Assembly (NCBI GenBank): GCA_900314925.1
Contig: OMXC01000010.1
Location: 62,001 to 126,000 of the forward strand
DNA: 64,000 nt
Direction: 5' to 3'
Origin: an uncultured Bacteroidales bacterium
Lineage (GTDB): Bacteria > Bacteroidota > Bacteroidia > Bacteroidales > P3
Positions 48,397 through 57,059 of this stretch are shown here, in pieces. The notes below the pieces were generated by a model. That model ran no database searches. It saw only the letters and a program-made list of their open reading frames with translations, and was not told where the DNA came from. The position numbers and the translations under genes are program-made. Each line of letters starts with the position of its first letter. Within the stretch, counting starts at the first letter, position 1.

Positions 48397-51156
48397 ATGA
48401 AAAAACTGCTGACGACTTTGATGGCCTGCATGCTGGCGGCTTCCGTGCTGGCCCAGGCTTTGCCCGAAGAACTGAAGGGCGACTATCAGGACCGCTTCAC
48501 GCGGCTCAACAAGGCGTATGCCAAAGAGCCCGACAACGTGGAGAACCTGTTTAACATGTCGATGTTCTATTTCGACAACTCGCACCCCATGCGCAACCTG
48601 CCCATGGCAATGAAGTACATGCAGCGCGCCGAGAAGGAGCACATCAAGCTGCTGGAAAGCGACAAGCTGGGTGAGCTGACGCGTCTGGCCCGCAAGAATA
48701 TAACGCTTACCACCATTCGCCAGGCCAAACAGGCTATAGTCGACGCGGCCTACAACACCCTCGAGGTGCGTACCGATATGTCTCGTGTGGAGCTCGACAC
48801 ATACCTTGATGCTTTTGGCATAGACATCGAGCTGGTGCGCCTGCTGCGTCAGCGCCGCATCAACCAGGTGTATGACGAGGATTTGCGCAAGGGTACGGCG
48901 GAGTCGTTCTATCACTTCATTGACATCTATCCCGGCACGCGCGAGGCAGAACAGATGGAGGAGCGTCTGTCGCGTTTTGCCCCGGGCCTCTTTGAAGGCG
49001 TGACGACCGAGGCTCAGGCCGACACCATTGCTGCGGCCTATGTGCTGAGTCCCTCAGTGCAGCGTGCTGCCGAGAAGCAGAAGAGCCGCATCGCTTATGC
49101 CAATGCAAGCCGCCGCAATACCATCAAGGCTTATAACGAATTCCTGCATAAGTACCCGTCGAGTGACGAGCACCTGCAGGCACGTGAAAAGCTTGCGACA
49201 TTGCTGGAGGTTAAGTATTCTGCTTTGAATACGGCGCGCGAATATGCCGACTTTGTCGATTCCAATGCCGACAACGCTCTTGCCGACAGCGCTTTGCTGC
49301 AGCTTCGCCGTCTTGTGTACGACAAGCATGACATTGAGGCTGCACGGCTCTACCTCTCGCGCTTCAAGCTCGACCCGTATTATAATGACGTGTATAACAG
49401 GTATTATGCGTGGCATGCAGAGGAAGGCAACCTGTCGCCCATAGACATGTTCCGCAAGGAGAACCCCGATTATCCGCACCAGCGCGCGCTGGAAGAAGAC
49501 GTGGAGCGAGCCCAGCGTATAGACAGGGTGAACCTCATGGAAGATTTCATCGAGGTAGACTATGGCAAGTATTCCGGCTATGTCAGGCACATGACGGGCA
49601 AGCGCATAGCCATCGTGCCGCTGCAGCGCATGATACAGTCTCTGCTCGTCATGCGCAACTACGGCGCCGCCCTTGAGAGGGTGCGGCAGTTCGAGCTCTG
49701 CTTCGACAATGTCGGCACCAATGAGTACAAGGAACTTAAGTCCATCCTTGCGGCACCGTTGACGGGCCGCAAGCTGTCGCCGGTTCTCACTGCCACCTAT
49801 AATATACTGAACCCCTGCTACAACCAGGTTGAGGACAGGATGTACTACACTCGTGTTGGCTCCACGCGCCGTATCTGCTACGCCGAGAAGAAGAGCGGCG
49901 TATGGCAGCCGGCCGGCGATGCCAAGTTTGTCAACAGCGACAATGACGGTCTGACCATCTTTGGCTTCTATGCCAACGGCACGCGGATGCTTCTTGGCAG
50001 TGCAGGTGATATATGGATTGCCGAGAAGGAAGGCGACCAGTGGCGTGTGGCCGATATACCGCCGTATCCTGTCAATACCGATTACATTGAGACTGACGCT
50101 TATATGATGCCCGACGGCAGTGGCCTGCTGCTTGTCTCTGACCGCCCCGGCGGACAAAACCTGCAGCCTTCCGGCAGCTTGTTCCATGGCGACACGGCCC
50201 TCGCTTCCGACATCTATTTCATACCTTACACCCAGAACGGGTGGGGCACCGCCGTCAACCTCGGCGCTACGGTCAACACCCCGTATAGCGAGCGTTCGCC
50301 TATCCTCAGCCGCAACCTCAAGACCCTCTATTTCATCACCGACGGCCGCGGCGGCTTGGGCTATGGCGATGTCTATATGTGTACGCGCAGCAATGTCGAA
50401 GACTGGACGTCGTGGAGTACACCGCGCAACATGGGCAAGGAGATAAACACCGGTTTCAAGGAGGCCGGCATATCGTTCGGGGCCGACGAGAAGACCCTGA
50501 TAGTCACCTCAAACTATAACCTCGGGCGCTATTCCGCCTATTCCTTCCCGACTACTCACGACGCCTCAAACTCATACCGGAACTATTCTCTCGACATCCT
50601 AGGCATGGAGGACTTCCTTTTCCGTGTGCGTGTGGCCGACCTGACGCAGCAGGCCATCACCCAGGTGGTCGAGTACTCGGGCGGCGCCAACAGCGTCGAA
50701 CTGGCCATACATAAAGACAAGCGCTATGCTGTGCTTGGCGATGCCGGCATGTATTTCGTGCCAGCAGTCATCATCGAGCCCAATGCCAAGACGCGCCAGC
50801 GGCTCAAGGGCTACACTTTCCCCGTGCTCGTCGCCATGGACAAGCCGCTGCCGTTGCCGGCCGTCGATTTTGAGAAGTCGTCGTCCAAGCTGCAGCCCGT
50901 GGCCGAGTTCCAGCTTGAGCAGCTCGCCAACTTCATGCAGCAGAACCCTTCGTGCACCGTGGAGCTGGTCATCAACGTGCAGGGCAGCGACGACGCGCTG
51001 AGCTACAACCTCTCGCTCGAGCGCGGTCGTGCCATCCGCGATTTCCTTGTCCTTTCCGGTGCCGAAGAGTCGTCGGTGACCATATCCGCCTACGGCAATG
51101 TCAACACCAAGAAACGGAGCGCCCCGGGGGTCGCTGTCCGTTTCCGCGAGAAGTGA
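48397..51156 (+). CDS. PorE-like protein: helical repeats, beta-propeller and OmpA domain (919 aa)
   Basis: Signal peptide (MKKLLTTLMACMLAASVLAQ). Residues about 25-450 are helical TPR-like repeats (for example ENLFNMSMFYFDNSHPMRNL, AYNEFLHKYPSSDEHLQ). Residues about 470-720 form a PD40/WD40-like propeller with blades such as PDGSGLLLVSDRPGGQN and SPILSRNLKTLYFITDGRGG. A small beta domain follows and residues about 825-919 are OmpA_C-like (DFEKSSSKLQPVAEFQLEQL, YNLSLERGRAIRDFL). This order matches PorE of the Porphyromonas T9SS, which links the trans-envelope complex to peptidoglycan, though it is longer. The peptidoglycan motif is weak (INVQGSDDALSYN), so binding is uncertain. Confidence 0.7.
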   Translation: MKKLLTTLMACMLAASVLAQALPEELKGDYQDRFTRLNKAYAKEPDNVENLFNMSMFYFDNSHPMRNLPMAMKYMQRAEKEHIKLLESDKLGELTRLARKNITLTTIRQAKQAIVDAAYNTLEVRTDMSRVELDTYLDAFGIDIELVRLLRQRRINQVYDEDLRKGTAESFYHFIDIYPGTREAEQMEERLSRFAPGLFEGVTTEAQADTIAAAYVLSPSVQRAAEKQKSRIAYANASRRNTIKAYNEFLHKYPSSDEHLQAREKLATLLEVKYSALNTAREYADFVDSNADNALADSALLQLRRLVYDKHDIEAARLYLSRFKLDPYYNDVYNRYYAWHAEEGNLSPIDMFRKENPDYPHQRALEEDVERAQRIDRVNLMEDFIEVDYGKYSGYVRHMTGKRIAIVPLQRMIQSLLVMRNYGAALERVRQFELCFDNVGTNEYKELKSILAAPLTGRKLSPVLTATYNILNPCYNQVEDRMYYTRVGSTRRICYAEKKSGVWQPAGDAKFVNSDNDGLTIFGFYANGTRMLLGSAGDIWIAEKEGDQWRVADIPPYPVNTDYIETDAYMMPDGSGLLLVSDRPGGQNLQPSGSLFHGDTALASDIYFIPYTQNGWGTAVNLGATVNTPYSERSPILSRNLKTLYFITDGRGGLGYGDVYMCTRSNVEDWTSWSTPRNMGKEINTGFKEAGISFGADEKTLIVTSNYNLGRYSAYSFPTTHDASNSYRNYSLDILGMEDFLFRVRVADLTQQAITQVVEYSGGANSVELAIHKDKRYAVLGDAGMYFVPAVIIEPNAKTRQRLKGYTFPVLVAMDKPLPLPAVDFEKSSSKLQPVAEFQLEQLANFMQQNPSCTVELVINVQGSDDALSYNLSLERGRAIRDFLVLSGAEESSVTISAYGNVNTKKRSAPGVAVRFREK

Positions 51157-51177
51157 TTTGAAGATATTAACAACGGG

Positions 51178-51209
51178 CTGCGGATTTCTTTTTGGAGTCC
51201 GCAGTTTTT
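51178..51209 (+). terminator. Terminator after the PorE-like gene
   Basis: CTGCGGA (51178-51184) pairs with TCCGCAG (51198-51204), followed by TTTTTG. A -7 box TAATTTTG (51227-51234) for the hydrolase gene follows. Confidence 0.75.
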
Positions 51210-51261
51210 GTTTTTGAAAAAGGTGGTAATTTTGCCGCCGAAATAACAACACCTGCAGGAC

Positions 51262-52071
51262 ATGGAACAACACCGCACAATCACCGTCGATGGACGCACC
51301 GTACACTATCGTGACGAAGGCCGCGAAAACACGCCTACACTCGTGCTGCTGCACGGTTTCCTGCAAAACCTCGACGTGTGGAGTTCCTATGTGCTCAGTT
51401 ATATGAACCAGTTCCGCGTCATAACTATCGACCTCCCCGGCCATGGCCTCACCGAGAACTTCTGCGACGTGCACACCATGGATTTCATGGCAAAAATCGT
51501 GAAATCGGTCCTCAACGAAGCCGGTGTCGACCAGTGCGTCATGGTGGGTCACTCCATGGGCGGCTATGTGGCGCTCGCCTTTGCCGAGAAATATCCCTTT
51601 GTCCTGCGCGGTCTGGGACTCATCAATTCGCACCCCTTGGCAGACTCGGAGGAGCACAAGCGTCAGCGCGAGGCTATCTGCAAACAGGTGGCCGAGAACC
51701 GCGCCGCTTTCATCCTCGGCTTCGTGACGACCCTCTTCGACAGCTCCAAGCGTGCAGCCCTCTCCAAAGACATAAAGGACCAGCAAGACCAGTGCCTGCT
51801 CACGACGGCGGCCTCCATCACTGCTGCGCAGCATGGTATGGCAGAGCGCCCCTCGCGTGTGGCGACACTTGCCAAGCTCGACGTGCCGACGCTCTTCGTC
51901 TACGGCAAGAACGACCCCCGCATACCCGTCGAGGTGGCCCTCGGCTCCGCCATCGTCGCCAAGCGGCCTGAAATACTGCTCCTTGAGAATGTGGCACACA
52001 TGGCATTCGTCGAGGACCGCGAGTTCCTCAAGCCGCGACTCTTCCACTTTGTGGAGAGCTGCTACATGTAA
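51262..52071 (+). CDS. Alpha/beta-hydrolase (269 aa)
   Basis: Typical fold with oxyanion-hole segment LVLLHGFLQNLDVWSSYVL, nucleophile elbow MVGHSMGGYVAL (Ser near residue 96), acid in FVYGKNDPRIPVE and catalytic His in ENVAHMAFVED. It has no signal peptide. The family covers esterases, lipases, thioesterases and C-C hydrolases; the substrate is not evident. It is flanked by its own promoter (TAATTTTG, 51227-51234) and a repeat-rich 340-bp spacer, so it is probably monocistronic. Confidence 0.85.
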   Translation: MEQHRTITVDGRTVHYRDEGRENTPTLVLLHGFLQNLDVWSSYVLSYMNQFRVITIDLPGHGLTENFCDVHTMDFMAKIVKSVLNEAGVDQCVMVGHSMGGYVALAFAEKYPFVLRGLGLINSHPLADSEEHKRQREAICKQVAENRAAFILGFVTTLFDSSKRAALSKDIKDQQDQCLLTTAASITAAQHGMAERPSRVATLAKLDVPTLFVYGKNDPRIPVEVALGSAIVAKRPEILLLENVAHMAFVEDREFLKPRLFHFVESCYM

Positions 52072-52098
52072 TCCGCGCACCCCTTTCTGTCACCCGCA

Positions 52099-52204
52099 CC
52101 CCTTCGGCCCCCCTACGGCCCCTCTTCGGCCTTTCTTCGGCCTTCCTACGGCGTTCCACTGAAGAAATGCCGAAGGGGGTCCGAAGGGGGTCCGTACCGG
52201 CTCC
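52099..52204. repeat. GC-rich inverted repeats upstream of gdhA
   Basis: CCCCTTCGGCCCCC and CCTACGGCC units (52099-52150) face CCGAAGGGGGT units (52170-52190), with CACTGAAGAAATGCC between them and TCCGTACCGGCTCC at the end. These parts are shared with the palindromic elements at 43942 and 59845, so this may be a degenerate relative. The rest of the spacer to the -7 box shows nothing recognisable. Confidence 0.65.
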
Positions 52205-52358
52205 ATGTCGAGGCGCTTCTGTTTCCGCGCCGCCCCGGCTGCCGGAAAATGCCCTTTGCGGAGGCCTTATCTGATGTAAAGCAGCAGGTTGCAGGCAGGT
52301 GCCCATGACGGGGCGGTGAAAAAAGAGAAAAAAATTTTGCTCAATCAGAAAAAAGGTG

Positions 52359-52366
52359 TACATTTG
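52359..52366 (+). promoter_or_regulatory. -7 box (TACATTTG) of gdhA
   Basis: Perfect TAnnTTTG, 46 nt before the gdhA start. Confidence 0.6.
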
Positions 52367-52411
52367 CTGAACTGAAAAAAAGTTAAAGTTTAACCTAATT
52401 AATTAAATACC

Positions 52412-53755
52412 ATGAAAGTAAACGAAATTATGGCCAACCTGGAGGCCAAACATCCCGGTGAAAACGAGTACTTGCAGGCAGTTCGCGAGGTTCTTGAGAC
52501 CATTGAGGAAGAATACAACAAACACCCCGAGTTCGAGGCCAACAAGATTGTTGAGCGCATTGTCGAGCCCGACCGTATCTTCACCTTCCGCGTGACTTGG
52601 GTCAACGATAAGGGTGAGGTTTGCACCAACCTCGGCTACCGCGTGCAGTTCAACGCCGCTCTCGGCGCCTACAAGGGTGGTCTCCGCTTCCACAAGGCCG
52701 TCAACGTTTCCATGCTGAAATTCCTCGGCTTCGAGCAGATCTTCAAGAACAGCCTCACCATGCTGCCTCTCGGCGGTGGTAAGGGTGGTTCCGACTTCGA
52801 CCCCGTTGGAAAGAGCGACGCTGAAATCATGCGCTTCTGCCAGGCCTTCATGTATGAGCTGTGGCGCAACATCGGTCCCGACCAGGACAGCCCTGCCGGT
52901 GACGTGGGTGTCGGCGGCCGCGAGATCGGCTACCTCTATGGTGCCTACAAGAAACTCGCCCGCGAGCACAGCACCGGCGCTCTGACCGGCAAGAGCTACG
53001 GCTGGGGTGGTTCCCTCATCCGTCCCGAGGCCACCGGCTTCGGCGCCATCTACTATGTCGACCGCATGGTCCGCGAGAAGGGTGACACCCTCGCCGGCAA
53101 GCGCATCGCCCTCTCCGGCTTCGGCAACGTTGCTTGGGGTGCTGCCACCAAGGCTGTCGAGCTCGGTGCCAAGGTCGTCGCAATCAGCGGCCCCGACGGT
53201 GTCTGCGAGATCGAGAACGGCATCACCAAGGAGATGATCGACTACATGCTCGTCATGCGCGCCTCCAACCGCAACAAAGTTCAGGATATGGCCGACAAGT
53301 TCCCCGGCCAGTGCAAGTTCACCGCCGGCAAGAAGAGCTGGGTTGTGAAGTGCGACATCGCTATGCCCTGCGCCTTCCAGAACGAGCTCGCCGAGGAAGA
53401 TGCCAAGATGCTCCTCGCCAATGGCGTGAAGTATGTTGCCGAGGTCTCCAACATGGGTTGCCAGCCCGCCGCCATCGCCGCCATCCAGGCCGCCAAGGTT
53501 CCCTTCGGCCCCGGTAAGGCTGTCAACGCCGGTGGTGTTGCCACCTCTGGCCTCGAAATCTGCCAGAACGCCGAGCACCGCAACTGGACCGCTGAAGAGG
53601 TCGACAAGAACCTCCACACCATCATGAACAACATCTACGACATGTGCGTCGAGCACGGTCGCGAGGCTGATGGCCACATCAACTACGTGAAGGGCGCCAA
53701 CATCGCCGGCTTCATGCGCGTTGCCAAGGCCATGGTTGCACAGGGTATCATCTAA
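52412..53755 (+). CDS. gdhA: Glutamate dehydrogenase, hexameric NADP-type (447 aa)
   Basis: Full-length class I enzyme: RVTWVNDKGEVCTNLGYRVQ, GAYKGGLRFHKAVNVSMLKF with the substrate Lys, PLGGGKGGSDFDP with the catalytic Lys, DVGVGGREIGYLYGAYKK, and the Rossmann GFGNVAWGAATKAVELGAKV. It interconverts 2-oxoglutarate plus ammonia and glutamate, the main ammonia-assimilation route in gut Bacteroidota. Coenzyme preference is inferred from family membership. It has its own promoter and a strong terminator (53780-53810). Confidence 0.95.
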   Translation: MKVNEIMANLEAKHPGENEYLQAVREVLETIEEEYNKHPEFEANKIVERIVEPDRIFTFRVTWVNDKGEVCTNLGYRVQFNAALGAYKGGLRFHKAVNVSMLKFLGFEQIFKNSLTMLPLGGGKGGSDFDPVGKSDAEIMRFCQAFMYELWRNIGPDQDSPAGDVGVGGREIGYLYGAYKKLAREHSTGALTGKSYGWGGSLIRPEATGFGAIYYVDRMVREKGDTLAGKRIALSGFGNVAWGAATKAVELGAKVVAISGPDGVCEIENGITKEMIDYMLVMRASNRNKVQDMADKFPGQCKFTAGKKSWVVKCDIAMPCAFQNELAEEDAKMLLANGVKYVAEVSNMGCQPAAIAAIQAAKVPFGPGKAVNAGGVATSGLEICQNAEHRNWTAEEVDKNLHTIMNNIYDMCVEHGREADGHINYVKGANIAGFMRVAKAMVAQGII

Positions 53756-53779
53756 TCTTTAGATAATATCTGCATAAAA

Positions 53780-53810
53780 GAAGGCCGTCCGCTTGGGCGG
53801 CTTTCTTTTT
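53780..53810 (+). terminator. gdhA terminator
   Basis: GAAGGCCGTCC (53780-53790) pairs with GGGCGGCTTTC (53795-53805) with two G-T pairs, followed by TTTTT. Confidence 0.85.
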
Positions 53811-53856
53811 ATACAATAAAAACGGCGCAGGCGCGTTATATGGGAAAAACAACAAA

Positions 53857-54582
53857 ATGCTTGATATTGTCATTCTGCAAACCATGTCCGCCCCGCATGC
53901 GGGGTCGTCGTTCATGTGGATAGTCTTCATAGCGCTCACCGTCATCTCCATGATAGTGAGCAAGAATGTGGAGCGCAAGTTCAAGAAGTATTCGCACATA
54001 CGTACCGAAGGCGGCCTCACGGGTCGCGAGGTGGCAGAGCGTATGCTTCGCGACCATGACATACACAACGTGCAGGTGCAGATGGTCAAGGGCACGCTCA
54101 CCGACCACTACAACCCCACCAACCGCACGCTCAACCTCAGCCCCGACGTATACAACGGCACATCTGTGGCCGCTGCCGCCGTCGCCGCCCACGAGTGCGG
54201 CCACGCAGTGCAGCATGCTGTCGGCTACGCCCCGCTGGGTCTCCGTTCGGCACTGGTGCCATTTGTTAACTTCGCAGGCCGCTGGGTGTCGTGGGTCATC
54301 TTGGCCGGGCTGCTGCTCATAAAAGTATTCCCCACGCTGCTGCTCATAGGTATCCTCCTTTTTGCCTTGAGCACGCTCTTCGCCCTTGTCACCCTGCCGG
54401 TGGAGATCAACGCCTCGGCGCGTGCGTTGCAGTGGATACGCCAGCACGACATCACATCGGCCGACACCCACCGCTATGCCGAGAGCGCCCTGCGTTCGGC
54501 GGCGTACACATACGTCATGGCTGCCATCACGTCGCTTGCGACGCTGGCCTATTATCTGATGATATACCTTGACAGAAGATGA
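53857..54582 (+). CDS. Zinc-dependent membrane metallopeptidase, YugP family (241 aa)
   Basis: An N-terminal span (about 12-35, SSFMWIVFIALTVISMIVSK) precedes the catalytic segment: YNPTNRTLNLSPDVYNGTSV, then AAVAAHECGHAVQHAVGY with the HExxH-type zinc motif HECGH (about 110-114). Two further spans follow (WVSWVILAGLLLIKVFPTLL and ILLFALSTLFALVTLPVEIN), then a DxxRYAESALRSAA-like helix and a C-terminal span. The family (DUF2268/Peptidase_Mx) has no firmly known substrate. It overlaps aroQ by four bases. Confidence 0.88.
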   Translation: MLDIVILQTMSAPHAGSSFMWIVFIALTVISMIVSKNVERKFKKYSHIRTEGGLTGREVAERMLRDHDIHNVQVQMVKGTLTDHYNPTNRTLNLSPDVYNGTSVAAAAVAAHECGHAVQHAVGYAPLGLRSALVPFVNFAGRWVSWVILAGLLLIKVFPTLLLIGILLFALSTLFALVTLPVEINASARALQWIRQHDITSADTHRYAESALRSAAYTYVMAAITSLATLAYYLMIYLDRR

Positions 54583-54998
54583 AGCGCATAGAGATTATCA
54601 ACGGCCCGAACCTCAACCTCACCGGGATTCGCGAGCCAGAGCTTTACGGCACCACCACCATGGAAGAGTATGTGGAGGCTTTGCGCAAGCAGTTCCCAGA
54701 TGTGGAGATCGCATATTATCAGAGCAATGTGGAAGGTGAACTTGTCAGCGAGATACAGCGTGCGGGCTTCGTCGCCGACGGCCTGATAGTGAACCTTGGC
54801 GGATACAGCCACACCAGCGTGGCCTTGCGCGATGCGTTGCTGGCTGTGCCTGCGGCCAAGATTGAGGTGCACATGAGCAATATCTTTGCCCGTGAGGAAT
54901 ACCGCCACCACTCGCTTGTCACCAGTGCCTGCCGCGGCATGGTCTGCGGCCTTGGCCTGCAAGGCTACAGCCTCGCCCTGCAAGCCTTGACGGCCTGA
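54579..54998 (+). CDS. aroQ: 3-dehydroquinate dehydratase, type II (139 aa)
   Basis: MKRIEIINGPNLNLTGIREPELYG is the type II signature with the catalytic Tyr in the flexible loop; QSNVEGELVSEIQRA, GLIVNLGGYSHTSVALRDAL and IEVHMSNIFAREEYRHHSLV supply the catalytic His and Arg. It converts 3-dehydroquinate to 3-dehydroshikimate in the shikimate pathway. It starts inside the last codons of the peptidase gene (ATGA) and is convergent with the phosphatidyltransferase gene. Confidence 0.95.
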   Translation: MKRIEIINGPNLNLTGIREPELYGTTTMEEYVEALRKQFPDVEIAYYQSNVEGELVSEIQRAGFVADGLIVNLGGYSHTSVALRDALLAVPAAKIEVHMSNIFAREEYRHHSLVTSACRGMVCGLGLQGYSLALQALTA

Positions 54999-55017
54999 CG
55001 ATACCCCGTTTTCAGTA

Positions 55018-55719
55018 TCATTTCATCCGCTTCGGAGGGTCTATCTTCGCATACTTGCGTGCGTCGCTGATGATAGTGGCTATGTAGATGACTGTCAGCA
55101 GCGCTATGATGGCGGCAGCCACCAGGTCGAGCAGTGTGAAGCTGTCGCCGCCAAGGGCTATGCAGAAGGTGGTGAGCGACGGTGCCGCTATCAGTACCGT
55201 GTTGGCGATGATGATGAGCATGCGGAACTCCGTGGGGCCAAGCTTGGCGTATGTTAGGCGGAACTCGCTCTTGAGGTGTGCGTTGATGCTAACGTTTATG
55301 GTCATGAACAGGTAGAGGATGAAGGCTGCCAGCGCCAGGTCTATGTGCATCAGCGGCGAGAGGCCGGCGCCGACGAACATCAGGGCCTCGTTGACACAGT
55401 CGATGGTGTGGTCTACATAGTAGCCGTATATCGGGCGCTGGGTGTTGCGTACACGTGCCAGTGTGCCGTCGAGCGAGTCGCCGTACCAGTTGATGACGAG
55501 GCCTGCCGAACTGAGCCACAGCCAGTCGATGCTGTAGCGCGTGAGCACGAAGCCCAGACCTACAATGAAGGCGCCCACGATGCCAACTCCCGTGAGCATG
55601 TCTGACGTCACCCACTTCGGCTGCCTTTTGGCCAGCCATACGAGGGCTTTGTGTTCCAGCTTGTTGATGACGGATGTCTGTATCCGTTCCGCTTGTCTTA
55701 TTTCGTTTTGTTCTGCCAT
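55018..55719 (-). CDS. CDP-alcohol phosphatidyltransferase (233 aa)
   Basis: The catalytic motif D-G-x2-A-R-x-G-x3-D-x3-D is complete in DSLDGTLARVRNTQRPIYGY followed by YVDHTID. Several spans lie around it (near 42-62, 65-80, 125-145, 165-185 and 200-220). The enzyme moves a phosphatidyl group from CDP-diacylglycerol to an alcohol such as glycerol phosphate, serine or inositol; the acceptor cannot be told. Its start is four bases after the end of the cardiolipin synthase gene, which fits a phospholipid operon. Confidence 0.88.
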   Translation of the reverse strand: MAEQNEIRQAERIQTSVINKLEHKALVWLAKRQPKWVTSDMLTGVGIVGAFIVGLGFVLTRYSIDWLWLSSAGLVINWYGDSLDGTLARVRNTQRPIYGYYVDHTIDCVNEALMFVGAGLSPLMHIDLALAAFILYLFMTINVSINAHLKSEFRLTYAKLGPTEFRMLIIIANTVLIAAPSLTTFCIALGGDSFTLLDLVAAAIIALLTVIYIATIISDARKYAKIDPPKRMK

Positions 55720-55723
55720 TGAG

Positions 55724-56947
55724 TTAAAGTTGAGATGCTATTGTTAGTGCCAAGACCTCGCCGCAACGTTCCATGAGGCTGCGGTGTTGCCATGCGGCGG
55801 GGTCAATGTAAGTCGATACAGTTTCGTCGGCGAGGAAGACCTCTTTCAGTTCGGCGGCATAGGCGCTGCTGTCCACCACAGCCACAATCTCCTCGCATAG
55901 CAGGTGGCTGCGTGGGTCTATGTTGCAAGAGCCCACCACCGCCACGCTGTCGTCGGCCACTATTATCTTCGAGTGCAGGAACCCTTCGCTGTAGGTGCCT
56001 ATCTTCACGCCGTCGGCCAGCAGTGAGGCGAAGTATGCGCGTGACGCATACTGCGTCGTCTCATCGCGGTCGCCGCGTGGCGGCACGAGCACACGCACAT
56101 CCACGCCGCGTCGTGCCGCGCCGCGAAGCGCTTCTTGCATCTCGTGCGTGGGTATAAAATATGGTGTCTCAAGGTATACGTATGATGTGGCGCTGTTGAG
56201 CAGGCGAGACGTGAAGTGCATGATCTGCGGCCCGTTGCCAAGCGGTCCGCTTGTGATGATGCGCACCGGCAGCGTCCCCGCTATGTGCGTGGCGGGCTTG
56301 AACGTATCCGTGGCTATCTGCTTGCCCGTGGTGTAGAGCCAGTCCATGGCGAAGGAAGCCTGCACGGCTGCCGCCGCAGGGCCCTCGATGCGCACCATGG
56401 TGTCGCGCCAGCGTCCCCAGCTCAGCCCTTGGTTGTAGCGGTCGGCAATGTTCATGCCGCCGACGTAGGCCACGCGTCCGTCGATGATGACGGTCTTGCG
56501 GTGGTTGCGATAGTAGCCGCGCCGTGTTATGAACGGTATGTGCACCCTGCCGAAGCCTGCCGTGGCAACTCCTTGGCGTTCCAGCGTTCGGTAGTACCAG
56601 CGCCACGAGTGGCACACCAGGTCGTCATACATCAGCCTCATCTCCAGGCCGTCAGCTGCGCGTGTCGTCAGCAAGCTTCCGAGGCGCTGCCCCACAACGT
56701 CGGGCTCCACTTTGAAAAACTGCAGGTAAGCGTGGTGCTTTGCCGCCTTGATGTCGGCCAGCATATCGTCAAACATGGGGCCGAAAGCCGTATAGGTTGT
56801 TATGCTGTTCCCCTCGGTCGGCACGTCTATCAACTCGTTGTGCTGCAGAGCCCGCAGCCCCCTCTCGCGTGGGGGCCGTGTGAGCCACAGCAGCCACGCT
56901 GCCAAGCTCACTGCCATGCCGACAATGAGTATGTATAACAGTTTCAC
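55724..56947 (-). CDS. cls: Cardiolipin synthase, PLD type (407 aa)
   Basis: An N-terminal membrane anchor (LLYILIVGMAVSLAAWLLWL) is followed by two HKD catalytic motifs: NHRKTVIIDGRVAYVGGMNI (about 153-172) and LHSKIIVADDSVAVVGSCNI (about 321-340). PLD-type cardiolipin synthases join two phosphatidylglycerols. Length is a little short of the E. coli enzyme and only one anchor is obvious. Co-transcribed with the CDP-alcohol phosphatidyltransferase. Confidence 0.88.
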   Translation of the reverse strand: MKLLYILIVGMAVSLAAWLLWLTRPPRERGLRALQHNELIDVPTEGNSITTYTAFGPMFDDMLADIKAAKHHAYLQFFKVEPDVVGQRLGSLLTTRAADGLEMRLMYDDLVCHSWRWYYRTLERQGVATAGFGRVHIPFITRRGYYRNHRKTVIIDGRVAYVGGMNIADRYNQGLSWGRWRDTMVRIEGPAAAAVQASFAMDWLYTTGKQIATDTFKPATHIAGTLPVRIITSGPLGNGPQIMHFTSRLLNSATSYVYLETPYFIPTHEMQEALRGAARRGVDVRVLVPPRGDRDETTQYASRAYFASLLADGVKIGTYSEGFLHSKIIVADDSVAVVGSCNIDPRSHLLCEEIVAVVDSSAYAAELKEVFLADETVSTYIDPAAWQHRSLMERCGEVLALTIASQL

Positions 56948-57059
56948 TCTTCTGTAATGGGAAACGTCCGTTCCCTCTTTTTATTGTGCGGACACCTCTT
57001 CATGGCAGTTGCTGCCTTGCCCTGCAGGCCCTGCGTGCCCGGCAGCGGCGCCCGGGTGC

